This document shows positions 8,871 through 18,228 of a DNA stretch of 64,000 bases, piece by piece. The stretch covers positions 4,898,001 to 4,962,000 of the forward strand of contig NZ_CP009428.1 of NCBI RefSeq assembly GCF_000758725.1. The letters are read 5' to 3'. A program made the position numbers and the translations under genes. How positions within the stretch are numbered: position 1 is the stretch's first letter; the number at the start of each line of letters is the position of its first letter. The stretch comes from Paenibacillus odorifer. GTDB lineage: Bacteria; Bacillota; Bacilli; Paenibacillales; Paenibacillaceae. Below the pieces are notes generated by a model. The model had not been told where the DNA came from. It searched no databases and saw nothing but the letters and a program-made list of their open reading frames with translations.

Positions 8871-11030
8871 CTAATGTGTGATCTCAAATTGAAACCACAC
8901 ACTTTCCATCCCACCCAACTCTATTTCTTGGATCACGGCATTGTCCATCAGGATCGTCGTCTTTTGGATCTCGGAAGTGTTATTTACGGCACAATATCGA
9001 CCCGTCTCAGGATACGCATGACATTCAACATTCGGATTCACTGAGAACCATGAATACAACTGCTCCTCTTGATGTGCAGCCCAAAAGATCGCTCGGCTGA
9101 GTAGTCTGGTATTCTGAATACTGTACGGAAGTCCAGCGATATAAACGCCCCGACCCTGACCAAATGAATTCACGGCAAGATTGCAGCTGCCTTGGTGCAC
9201 ATCCAATATTTCTGCTCCGGCCTCCGCTTGATAAACCATGGTCATCCCTTCACCATAATCGATCTCACCTTCCAGATCTTCCGTTATGAAATGATCCTGC
9301 ACAGGCGTTACCTTGGGCTTATTGATGCTTGCTGTAAATCCAATCTCCTTCTGAACCCCTAGAATATCCGCTAGTTGAAAAAGAACCCCTTGATGTTCAT
9401 AAGCTGATGGATCACCAATCCCAATAAAACCGCCCCCTTGATCCACCCACTCACGAAGTGTTGCCACAACTTGCGGATCGCTCCATTGATCTCCACCGCT
9501 CCAAGAGGTATGGACATCACCCGCGTTAATAATCACACCGATACTAGGATCAATCCCACTTAACCTGATGTCATCAAAGCTTATAAACTCAATGTCGAAC
9601 GGCAAGCCCGCCAATGACTCTAATGCCCCTATGTAGGAATAACATCTTTGATTCCATAAAGAATGAGCCACTTGATGTGTCTGCCAGCTTCGAAGGGAAC
9701 CCCAGGTATTCAGAACCGCTACTTTAAAAGGAGCTTTAAAAGGCTGTGTCCCTTCTGCATTAGCATGAATCCCTTTGAACTGCGTCGCAATCTCTGTCAC
9801 ATGATCAATAAAATCCGGGAATTGATGCGCTAGACTCAAATATCCGCCATACCCCATCCTGCCAACTGGTTTGCGCATGAGCGCACGCCGGCATTTGATC
9901 CAGATCGGCATGGACTCTCCGACAGGGTCTCCCCCTTCAAAAAAGACATCTGGAAAGAAATAAGGATAGAAACGTGCCTCGGTATCCTTAATAGGTATAT
10001 CCGCAATCATACGGGTTGTAACGCCATCTCCTGCTGCCCCAACCACTGCGTCGAGCCCGATCTCCGGAAAATATTTGCCATAAGGCTCTGTGCCAGCCCA
10101 GTGATCTCCAAAAAACATAATCGCTTTCTTCCCGAAATCATGCACCATATCTACACATTGTTTGGCATAACCTGCGATGAATTTCTGATTGAAGTCCATC
10201 CAGTCCAGGTATCTTTGGGTCGGGTTCTTAAATGGTGTGTTATATCGCCCCTGATCCACAAAATCTTCTGCAGTCAATCGGTACCCATAAGCTTGTTCGA
10301 ATTGCTCTAACGCAAGTGGACTTACACAACTCAGATAGCCAAACCAATTTACCTGTTTCTCTTTACCTTCCTTGTTAAATATCAAATCAAAATTATAAAA
10401 GAAGGTCGTAAAACGAACGATATCAGTCTTGGGATGTTTCTTCAGCCAATCTTCCAGCACCTTCAAAACATGCTCTTGAGCCTCGGGATAACGAACATCC
10501 AACGGTAAACGATGCTCCTCATCCCAATCATTCGTGATGTGGTTGTACATGGAGACCGGCTCCCATTTCTGGTAGGCCAAGAAACTGACCGTATATTTGT
10601 GAAATTGTACCGCCTGCTCAAGTGTGACAATCCCCTCTGCATAACTCCAACATTCAGAAGGTAATACTTCTCCTGTAGTCCGGTTTACAACCTGCCAATA
10701 TTTTTTTATATTCACATCTGTGTTAGGACTAAATTGATCGACAAAATAATCAGCCATAATATCGATGGTCTTCACCTTTGAAGTTACTATTACTGGAGCA
10801 GACATCAGATAAATCTGCTGTCTATATTGCGGATGCTGCTTCGCCCACTCGTTGTCCTCACGGACGAGACAAAGCGTTGAATAAATTTGCAGACCCATGT
10901 CGAGAATGTCCTGCGATAGATTCGTGCCATCACTGTCACGTACGGCATCTACACCCCATCTTTCGACGAGATCACCTATGACCTCTTCCATCCCTGTTTC
11001 ACCAGGCAGTGTAAATCTTCCTTTGTCCAC
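8871..11030 (-). CDS. 1,3-beta-galactosyl-N-acetylhexosamine phosphorylase (GH112)
   Basis: 719 residues, close to the usual length of GH112 galacto-N-biose/lacto-N-biose phosphorylases. These cleave Gal-beta-1,3-HexNAc with phosphate to galactose 1-phosphate and the free amino sugar in the cytosol. Seen: GRFTLPGETGME near the start, WGVDAVRDSDGT, the TIM-barrel segment IMFFGDHWAGTEPYG, which I believe carries the catalytic acid, and a Rossmann-like C-terminal part. The galactosyl-1,4-rhamnose phosphorylase subgroup cannot be excluded. GTG at 11030 is preferred because GGAGGG lies seven bases before it; an ATG at 11045 has no site. Last gene of the transporter operon, 26 bases after the permease. 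Confidence 0.9.
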   Translation of the reverse strand: MDKGRFTLPGETGMEEVIGDLVERWGVDAVRDSDGTNLSQDILDMGLQIYSTLCLVREDNEWAKQHPQYRQQIYLMSAPVIVTSKVKTIDIMADYFVDQFSPNTDVNIKKYWQVVNRTTGEVLPSECWSYAEGIVTLEQAVQFHKYTVSFLAYQKWEPVSMYNHITNDWDEEHRLPLDVRYPEAQEHVLKVLEDWLKKHPKTDIVRFTTFFYNFDLIFNKEGKEKQVNWFGYLSCVSPLALEQFEQAYGYRLTAEDFVDQGRYNTPFKNPTQRYLDWMDFNQKFIAGYAKQCVDMVHDFGKKAIMFFGDHWAGTEPYGKYFPEIGLDAVVGAAGDGVTTRMIADIPIKDTEARFYPYFFPDVFFEGGDPVGESMPIWIKCRRALMRKPVGRMGYGGYLSLAHQFPDFIDHVTEIATQFKGIHANAEGTQPFKAPFKVAVLNTWGSLRSWQTHQVAHSLWNQRCYSYIGALESLAGLPFDIEFISFDDIRLSGIDPSIGVIINAGDVHTSWSGGDQWSDPQVVATLREWVDQGGGFIGIGDPSAYEHQGVLFQLADILGVQKEIGFTASINKPKVTPVQDHFITEDLEGEIDYGEGMTMVYQAEAGAEILDVHQGSCNLAVNSFGQGRGVYIAGLPYSIQNTRLLSRAIFWAAHQEEQLYSWFSVNPNVECHAYPETGRYCAVNNTSEIQKTTILMDNAVIQEIELGGMESVWFQFEITH

Positions 11031-11056
11031 GTAACTTCCCTCCATGTCTTTGTTGT

Positions 11057-11911
11057 TCAGCCCTTAATTCCGCCTGCGCTTATTCCTTGGAGCAATTGCT
11101 TTTGTCCTATCACATATAAAAGAATTGTTGGAATCAGCACTAGGATCAGCGCGGCAAAAAGTGCACTCCAATCTGTAGCATAACGTTGAACCTCAAAAAG
11201 ATTGGCTAAACCTACTGGCAATGTTTTTTTGCTATCACTTTGAATTAAGACCAACGCCAGCGGATACTCATTCCAAAAGCCCATCGCTGCCAGCATACAG
11301 ACCGTCACAATACCCGGTTTAGCAAGCGGCGCAACAATTCTGACGAGCACTCCCGTGTTGCCACAACCGTCAATCTTAGCGGCTTCTTCATAATCTCTAG
11401 GGATGGACCGCAGAAATCCACTTAATACAAAGATGGCAAAGGGAAACTGCAGAACAGCATAGATTAAACTGAGCATCCCGCGATTGTCCAACATCCCGAA
11501 CGAATTCACCTGAAGAAATAGAGGAACCATAATGTAGGAGGCTTGCAGAAAAATACAGGCCATATAAAGGTTAAGGATTAGTTTGGAGCCCCAAAACTTA
11601 AATCTCGTTAAGACATAAGCCATAGGAACCACAAAAATAACTAGAATCGCCGTGGATAACACCACAAGAAAGATAGAGTTCAGGAAATAACTCCCCATCT
11701 TGGATTTCTGAAAAGCGCGTACATAGTTATCAAAGTGTAAGACTTGTGGTAAGGAGAAGGGGTCGGTTAGAAATTCCGTATTGCTTTTAAATGAAGCTAA
11801 GAGATTCCATACAAACGGATATAACAAAACAATGGTGGCTACAATCAGAAACAGCCGGGTAATCCAGTGGGCAATATTCATTTTTAGAAGACTCTGTTGA
11901 TTGCTCGTCAT
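11057..11911 (-). CDS. Carbohydrate ABC transporter permease (MalG type)
   Basis: 284-residue inner permease of the CUT1 family. Six hydrophobic segments, the first at about residues 15-37 (LFLIVATIVLLYPFVW). The cytoplasmic EAA loop is seen as EEAAKIDGCGNTGVLVRIVAPLAKPGI, which docks to the ATPase. The C-terminal QLLQGISAGGIKG is typical of MalG-like proteins. It lies nine bases after the MalF-type gene, in one operon with the binding protein and the GH112 enzyme, so the substrate is probably a galactosyl-HexNAc disaccharide. Confidence 0.92.
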   Translation of the reverse strand: MTSNQQSLLKMNIAHWITRLFLIVATIVLLYPFVWNLLASFKSNTEFLTDPFSLPQVLHFDNYVRAFQKSKMGSYFLNSIFLVVLSTAILVIFVVPMAYVLTRFKFWGSKLILNLYMACIFLQASYIMVPLFLQVNSFGMLDNRGMLSLIYAVLQFPFAIFVLSGFLRSIPRDYEEAAKIDGCGNTGVLVRIVAPLAKPGIVTVCMLAAMGFWNEYPLALVLIQSDSKKTLPVGLANLFEVQRYATDWSALFAALILVLIPTILLYVIGQKQLLQGISAGGIKG

Positions 11912-11920
11912 CCTTCTCCC

Positions 11921-12862
11921 CTACCCTTCTGCTCGATTTGTAAGTAGTCTGGACAGAAAAGAAAGCACAAAGGCGAACACCAGCGTAAATATAGCTATAG
12001 CCATGGCATAACCAAAGTTCGCATTCTGGAAGGCCTGCGTGTACATGTAGTGGAGTAAAACAGTAGTTCCACCTGCCGGACCACCGCCAGTCATTACAGT
12101 TACAACTATAAAACTTAAATTGATCGTACCTGCCAGGGACAACACAAACGTAATGCCAATAATATCTTTTAGCAGAGGGATCGTAATGCTGGTAAGCTTC
12201 CGGAAATATCCCGCACCATCAATAGTCGCCGATTCAAACACATCCGCAGAAATCCCGTCAATCGCAGCGATATACATGACCATATAATAACCAACCGCTT
12301 GCCAGATCAGTGTAACGGCTACACACCACAATGCTGTTCGGCTATCTCCAAGCCAAGGTCTGCTCAGTTGATCTAATCCGATGCTCCCCAGAATATTATT
12401 CAAAATGCCCATGTTGGGATGAAACACAAAGGACCAGATAATTCCGACTACCGTCAAAGAGATGATACTAGGGAAAAAGAATACGGTTCGGTAAAATCCT
12501 CTTTCCTTCAGCTTCGTCTGCGTTAATAGAAAAGCAAGCACCAGCCCAAAAATCAATGTAATTACTGGCACAACCAGCATCAGTTTAAATGTATTGCTCA
12601 GCGCTTTGAGGAACATCTCATCTTGAAACATATATTTATAGTTATCCAAAAAGATAAACTTGTTCTCATCACTCATCCCGGTGGCATCCGTAAAAGACAT
12701 AAAAAATGCCCGAAAGGTTGGAATAATCATAAATACGAGGGTTAACAAGAGCGTAGGAATCGTGCATACCGCTATGAATAGCTTAGGATTTCTGGTTTTC
12801 GCTGTCCTAATCTTTGATTTTCTCTGTCTAGGAGCTACTTCTGCCAGCTGCATTTCAGACAT
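11921..12862 (-). CDS. Carbohydrate ABC transporter permease (MalF type)
   Basis: 313-residue CUT1 permease with a basic N-terminal tail (RQRKSKIRTAKTRNPK), six membrane helices and the EAA loop FESATIDGAGYFRKLTSITIPLL. The ATG at 12862 has GAGGAG eight bases upstream; an in-frame GTG at 12871 abuts the site. Forms the membrane channel with the next permease. The gap to the upstream binding-protein gene (90 bases) contains a long hairpin. Confidence 0.92.
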   Translation of the reverse strand: MSEMQLAEVAPRQRKSKIRTAKTRNPKLFIAVCTIPTLLLTLVFMIIPTFRAFFMSFTDATGMSDENKFIFLDNYKYMFQDEMFLKALSNTFKLMLVVPVITLIFGLVLAFLLTQTKLKERGFYRTVFFFPSIISLTVVGIIWSFVFHPNMGILNNILGSIGLDQLSRPWLGDSRTALWCVAVTLIWQAVGYYMVMYIAAIDGISADVFESATIDGAGYFRKLTSITIPLLKDIIGITFVLSLAGTINLSFIVVTVMTGGGPAGGTTVLLHYMYTQAFQNANFGYAMAIAIFTLVFAFVLSFLSRLLTNRAEG

Positions 12863-12884
12863 CTTTCTCACTCCTCTTCATACA

Positions 12885-12935
12885 AAATGCATCCCGTTCA
12901 TAGATAACCTTATCCATTCCTAACAGGATGCATTT
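12885..12935 (-). promoter_or_regulatory. Intergenic hairpin between binding-protein and permease genes
   Basis: AAATGCATCC (12885-12894) is the exact complement of GGATGCATTT (12926-12935), with GTT/AAC pairing further inside. No T run follows, so it is more likely an mRNA-stabilising or attenuating hairpin that lets the binding-protein message exceed the permease message, as is known for malE-type operons. It also contains the 11-mer TTATCCATTCC, a half of the palindrome at 14609. Confidence 0.5.
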
Positions 12936-12952
12936 GCATGAGATACTATAGA

Positions 12953-14428
12953 TTATTTACTAGCCGCTTTCTCTTTACGAATCTGTGCAAAAGCTTTTTC
13001 CACATTATCCATCCATTGATCCGTGGTCATCTGGCCTGTCATCACTGGTGTGACCGTATTCTTGAACATTTCAGTGACTACACTAACCTTGGAACCCTTC
13101 GGTAACGATTGCCAGCCCTGTAGAATAGAAATGGAACCATTATAAGCCTCAAACATGTCATAGACACCTTTAGTTAAAAATGGCTTAGACAGCTCCTTCG
13201 CATCGTTAAGCGCATACGCCCCATTCGCTTTTTCCGCGAATAGTTTCACAGACTCATCGGTATATAGGAACTTCAAGAATTCCTTAGCGAGCTCAGGATT
13301 TTTAGCCTTAGCAGGGATGGAGAATTGCTCGTAGCTGGAAAGCACATACTTCTGATCACCTTTATTGAACACAGGTACTGTTGTCATCCCAAATTCAAAC
13401 CCATTTTCTCTAGGTGAATCCTTCATTTCATTTTCCATCCAGTTGCCGTTTACGATAAACAAAGCTTTACCCATCATCATATCGGTCTGCGACTGTGTAT
13501 GGTTCAAGGCAACCGTGCCGTCCATCAGATAACCGTCTTTAGAGATTTTATAGAAAATATCCAGTACTTTTTTGATCGTGTCGTTCTTAAATGAACCTTC
13601 TTCATATGCAAAGACTTTATCCAGCGTTTCTTTCCCCCCCGCACTGGCAATGGCCGGGTAGAGAATTTCCTCCAAATAATCCGGATAGATGCCTTGATAA
13701 GTGAATAAAGCCCGCTTCGTTTTAGTTCCATCTGCATTAACCAGGTAGTTCTCCTCTTTGTTCAGCTCATCACCTAAAGCAAAGAACTCCTCCCAAGTCT
13801 CAGGAACACTCCAGCCTTTTTCTGCGAACAGTGTTTTATTGTAAATCAAGCCCATCGGTCCAGCATTAAAAGGTGCGAGATACGTCTTTCCATCTTGATA
13901 GGGCTGAAATCTTGTACTGTCCAGCATCCCCGGAAGAATCATGTCCTTAATTGTCTCCTCTTTATCAAGCGCTTTGCTTTCAAATACATCGCTGATATCT
14001 AGCAGTCCTTTTTCTTTAATTAATGAAAGCACGATACCACTTTGCTCTGTATCTGTAACAGACAGGAAGTCGGGAGGATTACCCGCAACAATCTGCGGCC
14101 GGATTACTTCACCAACTTTTGGATTAATCGTCATGTTCACTTTCACACCTGGATAAGTACTTTCGAATTTGCTGACAATTTCATTCCAATAATCCGCACC
14201 ATATCCCCCTTGGAATACAGCAATACTAAGTTCCTTGTTATCAAAATCTTTAGCAGGTTCTTCTTTAGTATTCTCGGCGTTCGTTGTACTTGTAGCTTGC
14301 GCTGTGCTCGCAGCTTTCGTTGGATCCGATTCATTAGAGGCAGCAGGTTTATTATTGCTGTTCCCGCAGCCGAGCAACCCCACACCTAGTAGCATTACTG
14401 CTAATAATGTACTCATAGTCTTTTTCAT
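12953..14428 (-). CDS. Sugar ABC transporter substrate-binding lipoprotein
   Basis: 491-residue family 1 extracellular solute-binding protein. Signal peptide with lipobox LLGC (Cys at about residue 21), then a Ser/Thr/Ala/Glu linker, and the typical ELSIAVFQGGYGADYWNEI opening and FESTYPGVKVN motif. First gene of the operon; AAGGAGGG precedes the ATG. With the GH112 gene downstream, the likely ligand is a galactosyl-N-acetylhexosamine disaccharide. The opposite-strand YesM/YesN pair 347 bases away is the likely regulator. Confidence 0.92.
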   Translation of the reverse strand: MKKTMSTLLAVMLLGVGLLGCGNSNNKPAASNESDPTKAASTAQATSTTNAENTKEEPAKDFDNKELSIAVFQGGYGADYWNEIVSKFESTYPGVKVNMTINPKVGEVIRPQIVAGNPPDFLSVTDTEQSGIVLSLIKEKGLLDISDVFESKALDKEETIKDMILPGMLDSTRFQPYQDGKTYLAPFNAGPMGLIYNKTLFAEKGWSVPETWEEFFALGDELNKEENYLVNADGTKTKRALFTYQGIYPDYLEEILYPAIASAGGKETLDKVFAYEEGSFKNDTIKKVLDIFYKISKDGYLMDGTVALNHTQSQTDMMMGKALFIVNGNWMENEMKDSPRENGFEFGMTTVPVFNKGDQKYVLSSYEQFSIPAKAKNPELAKEFLKFLYTDESVKLFAEKANGAYALNDAKELSKPFLTKGVYDMFEAYNGSISILQGWQSLPKGSKVSVVTEMFKNTVTPVMTGQMTTDQWMDNVEKAFAQIRKEKAASK

Positions 14429-14451
14429 AAACGCCCTCCTTAAGATATTCT

Positions 14452-14465
14452 TGTAAACGCTTTTT
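14452..14465. promoter_or_regulatory. Possible CcpA (cre) site upstream of the sugar transporter operon
   Basis: TGTAAACGCTTTTT matches the first twelve positions of the cre consensus TGWAANCGNTNWCA but lacks the final CA. It lies 24 bases before the binding-protein start codon, where carbon catabolite repression would be expected. Weak without a promoter map. Confidence 0.3.
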
Positions 14466-14608
14466 TAATAATTTAAGTATAAAAGGATTTACGCTATATT
14501 TACATTTACAATACAAACCTACCTATGTATTATCTTATCCATCTTCCAATGCAAGCTCGTATAAGCTTATTCATCAGGGTCACATAACCTGTAAACTTAG
14601 CCGTTAAC

Positions 14609-14632
14609 GGAATGGATAATATTATCCATTCC
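14609..14632. promoter_or_regulatory. 24-bp perfect palindrome between the transporter operon and the YesM gene
   Basis: GGAATGGATAAT is followed immediately by its exact reverse complement. It sits centrally in the 347-base divergent region. Related half-sites lie at 14534-14546 (CTTATCCATCTTC) and 12909-12920 (CTTATCCATTCC). Likely a dimeric operator, perhaps for the YesN-type regulator. Confidence 0.5.
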
Positions 14633-14713
14633 ATAGATTATTCTCACTTTTCGCCGCTGCATATATATTCCATTGTTCTTTTTATGTTAACTTGTAAGTA
14701 AAAGATAGTGAAT

Positions 14714-14730
14714 GGGAGGTCATCCACCTG
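14714..14730 (+). promoter_or_regulatory. Strong ribosome binding site aligned to a CTG codon ahead of the kinase gene
   Basis: GGGAGG sits eight bases before an in-frame CTG at 14728, 16 codons upstream of the ATG at 14776, which itself has no recognisable ribosome binding site. Translation may start at the CTG, adding an N-terminal extension beginning SRRKGKLHFPNPPQI. Confidence 0.4.
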
Positions 14731-14775
14731 AGTCGACGTAAAGGGAAGCTGCATTTTCCTAATCCTCCGCAAATC

Positions 14776-16515
14776 ATGCGCAAGGTTAAAATTCAAAATC
14801 GCTTAACCGTCATTCTCTTAATCGTTTCTGTGATCCCAATCATCTTTATAGGTTTCTACTCCTACACCATTTACTCCAAATCCATTAACAATAAATTAAG
14901 TAAATCCACATTTCAGGCTTTAACGCTGCTTAATCGAACGATGTTAAGTGAACTTAACAACTATCAATATCTTGCAGGCTCTGTTTCTACCAATAGTATT
15001 ATTCAGGAGCGTTTATCGGCAGCACCAAATGAACCCGCTCCTAGCAATGCTGCCATTAATCATGCCATGGACAATTTATATAGAACCATCTACCCCGGAT
15101 ATGTCCAGAACGTTCGGGTCATCGACGCCAAGAACCAACCTATCTATGAATTAGGCTACGACGGCATCCCCAATCCTAAGTATGAAGAAATTATGAAACA
15201 AGTAGAGCTGAATGCCCCTTATGACAGTCTTAACTACGTAAAAAGCTATCGCGCTTACAATACCATTGTCCTGGGCCGGAAAATTTTTGATCAAGATGAC
15301 ATTGGCGTTCCCTTAGGTCATGTGTTTGTTTTTATTGGTGGGGAGTTATTTTCAAAAGTCATTCTTTCCAGTGTGGATTTAGGTACAGGTTCCAGTCTCC
15401 TTATTATGAATAGGGAGGGAAAAGTAATGTCCTCGAATCAAAAGGATACTCCGCTAGGAGAACCCTATTATAAAGATGAGCTTTTTAAGCAAATCAAGAC
15501 ACAAGAGGCAAAGAAAAACCATTCCTTCCAAGGCATGGTCAATGGAAAAATGCAGCAAATCTCTTATATTAACAATAATCAATTAGGCTGGTACATGATT
15601 TCTACCGTCCCCTTCTCTTATATCAATTCAGAGACAAGTAAAATCACCACTGGACTACTTATTGTTGTCAGCATCATTGTAGTCGTGTGTATTCTAATTA
15701 TTATCGTATTGTATAAAAGCATCCTGAAACCAATCAAACAAATCATCGTCTTCTGCAACCAAATTTTTTATGGTGATCTATCGAGTCGGATCGAAGATCA
15801 CAGCAACGATGAAATGGGCGTGTTGGCCAATAGAATTAACAGCATGGTCAGTAGAATGGAACAGCTGATGAAGGATCAAAAGAAAGATCTGAAAAGAAGA
15901 CGTTCGCTCGAATTGCAAATGCTGCAATCGCAAATTAATCCTCACTTTCTTTTTAATACACTTAACTCCTTACGATGGCTGGCGATGATTAACCAGGTTC
16001 CCGTCCTTAGCGACGGCATCTCCTCACTAGCTGAATTGCTGCGTAGTACCATTATCGATCAAGATGAGCAAATCACCATCAAGCAGGAGCTGAACAATCT
16101 GGATCATTATTTTGCCATTCAAAAAATACGTTATGCCGACAGGTTTGACATTGAATATGACTTGGATGAGTCTTTATTACAGAGCATGATCCCCAAGCTC
16201 ATCCTGCAGCCGATCGCAGAGAACGCGATTCTTCATGGGGTTACAGATATAGGAGGAAAAGTTCTAATCCAAATTAAGGTATACGCAAAAAATGAATATA
16301 CCCTTATTATTGAAATCATCGATAACGGAAAAGGGTTTGACACCACCAAATCAGAAAAGGCTGACAATCTGTCGGGTATCGGAATTTCAAATGTGGCCGA
16401 TCGCATTAAACTTCAATACGGTGAGAGTTACGGGCTGTTCATCACAAGCTCTATGGGTCATGGAACCTGCTGCCGCCTGATTATCCCTATACAAACATAC
16501 GAACTTAAGGGGTGA
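14776..16515 (+). CDS. YesM-type sensor histidine kinase
   Basis: At least 579 residues. TM1 about residues 10-30 (VILLIVSVIPIIFIGFYSY), a large extracytoplasmic dCache-like sensor domain (about 31-290), TM2 about 294-315, HAMP (about 315-370), then a His_kinase/HATPase pair. The phospho-acceptor is in NPHFLFNTLNSLRW (about residue 388), with N box AENAILHG and G boxes DNGKGFD and GIGISNVADR. It phosphorylates the adjacent YesN-type regulator, four bases downstream. Divergent from the sugar transporter operon, which it probably induces. The start is uncertain: see the site at 14714-14730. Confidence 0.92.
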   Translation: MRKVKIQNRLTVILLIVSVIPIIFIGFYSYTIYSKSINNKLSKSTFQALTLLNRTMLSELNNYQYLAGSVSTNSIIQERLSAAPNEPAPSNAAINHAMDNLYRTIYPGYVQNVRVIDAKNQPIYELGYDGIPNPKYEEIMKQVELNAPYDSLNYVKSYRAYNTIVLGRKIFDQDDIGVPLGHVFVFIGGELFSKVILSSVDLGTGSSLLIMNREGKVMSSNQKDTPLGEPYYKDELFKQIKTQEAKKNHSFQGMVNGKMQQISYINNNQLGWYMISTVPFSYINSETSKITTGLLIVVSIIVVVCILIIIVLYKSILKPIKQIIVFCNQIFYGDLSSRIEDHSNDEMGVLANRINSMVSRMEQLMKDQKKDLKRRRSLELQMLQSQINPHFLFNTLNSLRWLAMINQVPVLSDGISSLAELLRSTIIDQDEQITIKQELNNLDHYFAIQKIRYADRFDIEYDLDESLLQSMIPKLILQPIAENAILHGVTDIGGKVLIQIKVYAKNEYTLIIEIIDNGKGFDTTKSEKADNLSGIGISNVADRIKLQYGESYGLFITSSMGHGTCCRLIIPIQTYELKG

Positions 16516-16519
16516 TACT

Positions 16520-18136
16520 ATGTATCCTATGTATAATGTAATGCTAGTGGATGACGAACCTATTGTTAAAGTTGCGCTCAGAACCATGATTCCATGGGAA
16601 GAGCTTGGATACATGATCTGTGCTACTGCCTCTGACGGAGTTGAAGCCTTAACACTTGTAGACAAGTTTAATCCCCATATCATCATTACAGATCTCAAAA
16701 TGCCTAATATGGATGGTCTGCAGCTGATAAAAGAACTGAATAACAGAGGGTTTGCAGGAAAAATTCTGGTGGCCAGCAACCACGGGGAGTATGAGTTAGT
16801 TCGTGAAGCCTTAGTGCTTGGTGCTGTAGATTATATGCTGAAGATTAGTATGAAAACGGGGGATTTGATCCATTTGCTGGAGAAATCTACGAAGCTAATT
16901 CAAGAACAGCTTCAATCTAGGCAGCAGCAGGAGACCCAAACACAGTTATTACAACATAACTTAAAAAGCGTGAAAAATGCGCTTTTAAAAGATTATTTCA
17001 CCGATCCTTATTACGATGTGCAGCAGCTTGATCAGCATGATGCTATAACGTTCGCTTTCAGCGAAAGCAGCTGTTATTTATTCTACATTACTTTTGAGCA
17101 GAATAACGCCACTCAAAACGAAAGACAAAATCACATCTCCGTATCCTTTATTGAAAACATCATCTTGGATATCTTGGAGACCGTAGATCAGTTAGAAATT
17201 ATTCAGCTAGAATCTAATGGGCTGCTGCTTCTAATCTCCTGTGATACCTTAGACGATCATCAAATTATCCGCACAGACTTTATCCAGAGGGTCATTCGTT
17301 TAATCAAAATGTATATTTCTATCACCCCTACTATTGTTTTTTCTGATCCTGTACGGGGATATGCTGAAGCAAAACGAACCCTAGAGCAATGTAAAGAATC
17401 CTTGCAAATCCAATTTTACAACGAAATAACGATTATAGATCCAAAGGATGTCCATTTAAAGGATACGCTGGACTTCGAGGATGTACATGATTTCTCGACG
17501 CAATTAATTCAGAACTGGAAGCTTTCAGGGGTTGAAGCCGTTACTCAAGCAACTCAGCAATTTCTTGACATCTGTAAATCCAAGCAAATTAATCCTGCTG
17601 AAACCAAAAAGTTCATTGTAAATTGTCTGCATTATCTTCCCTTATGCGATGCCCATCTCATTGTCGAGGATCCAAAGCTTTTAAAGAACTATATAGAAAA
17701 TATCGCCAGCAGTAAACGTACCACTGACGTTCTATCTATAATGGAGCTTGTGTTCCAACTATTCTCCCATCAAAAGCAACAGATCGTAACTACACACAAT
17801 AGAGATGTTAAACAAGCGATTGACTATATCAACACACATTATCAGAAGAAGCTGACCTTATCTCTGATTGCCAAGCATGTCAACTTAAGTGAGAACTATC
17901 TGTCCAGAATCTTCAAAGAAGAAGTGGGGCAAAGCATCATTCACTACATTAATACTGTGAAAATGGAAAAAGCCGCAGATTTAATACTTAAAGGGAATCC
18001 ATACATTAAAGAAATTTCCACGCAAATCGGTATACACGATCAATTTTATTTCACCCGGTTATTCAAAAAACACTTTGGTGTTAATCCTAGTGAATATAAG
18101 AATCACGTTCAGGCCACGCTTGGTTCAAGAAATTAA
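16520..18136 (+). CDS. YesN-type response regulator with AraC DNA-binding domain
   Basis: 538 residues. N-terminal receiver (about 5-122) with the acidic pair in MLVDDEPIV and phospho-acceptor Asp58 in IIITDLKMPN. A long helical middle region of the YesN kind (about 130-420). A C-terminal AraC double helix-turn-helix (about 430-535: HVNLSENYLSRIFKEEVG, then GIHDQFYFTRLFKKHFGVNP). It lies four bases after the kinase gene, the usual co-transcribed pair. Likely activates the binding-protein/permease/GH112 operon through sites in the 14429-14775 gap. Confidence 0.93.
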   Translation: MYPMYNVMLVDDEPIVKVALRTMIPWEELGYMICATASDGVEALTLVDKFNPHIIITDLKMPNMDGLQLIKELNNRGFAGKILVASNHGEYELVREALVLGAVDYMLKISMKTGDLIHLLEKSTKLIQEQLQSRQQQETQTQLLQHNLKSVKNALLKDYFTDPYYDVQQLDQHDAITFAFSESSCYLFYITFEQNNATQNERQNHISVSFIENIILDILETVDQLEIIQLESNGLLLLISCDTLDDHQIIRTDFIQRVIRLIKMYISITPTIVFSDPVRGYAEAKRTLEQCKESLQIQFYNEITIIDPKDVHLKDTLDFEDVHDFSTQLIQNWKLSGVEAVTQATQQFLDICKSKQINPAETKKFIVNCLHYLPLCDAHLIVEDPKLLKNYIENIASSKRTTDVLSIMELVFQLFSHQKQQIVTTHNRDVKQAIDYINTHYQKKLTLSLIAKHVNLSENYLSRIFKEEVGQSIIHYINTVKMEKAADLILKGNPYIKEISTQIGIHDQFYFTRLFKKHFGVNPSEYKNHVQATLGSRN

Positions 18137-18139
18137 GAC

Positions 18140-18164
18140 CATTCCAACTCTTTTTATTGGAATG
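18140..18164 (+). terminator. Hairpin after the YesN gene
   Basis: CATTCCAA and TTGGAATG arms with a T-rich loop, three bases after the stop codon. The following T content is poor, so efficiency is doubtful. Confidence 0.35.
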
Positions 18165-18228
18165 CGGTTCCTGATTTTATGATCCTTTCACAACCTGAAT
18201 GAACCCTTCTTTAGGTGCAAATATGGAA

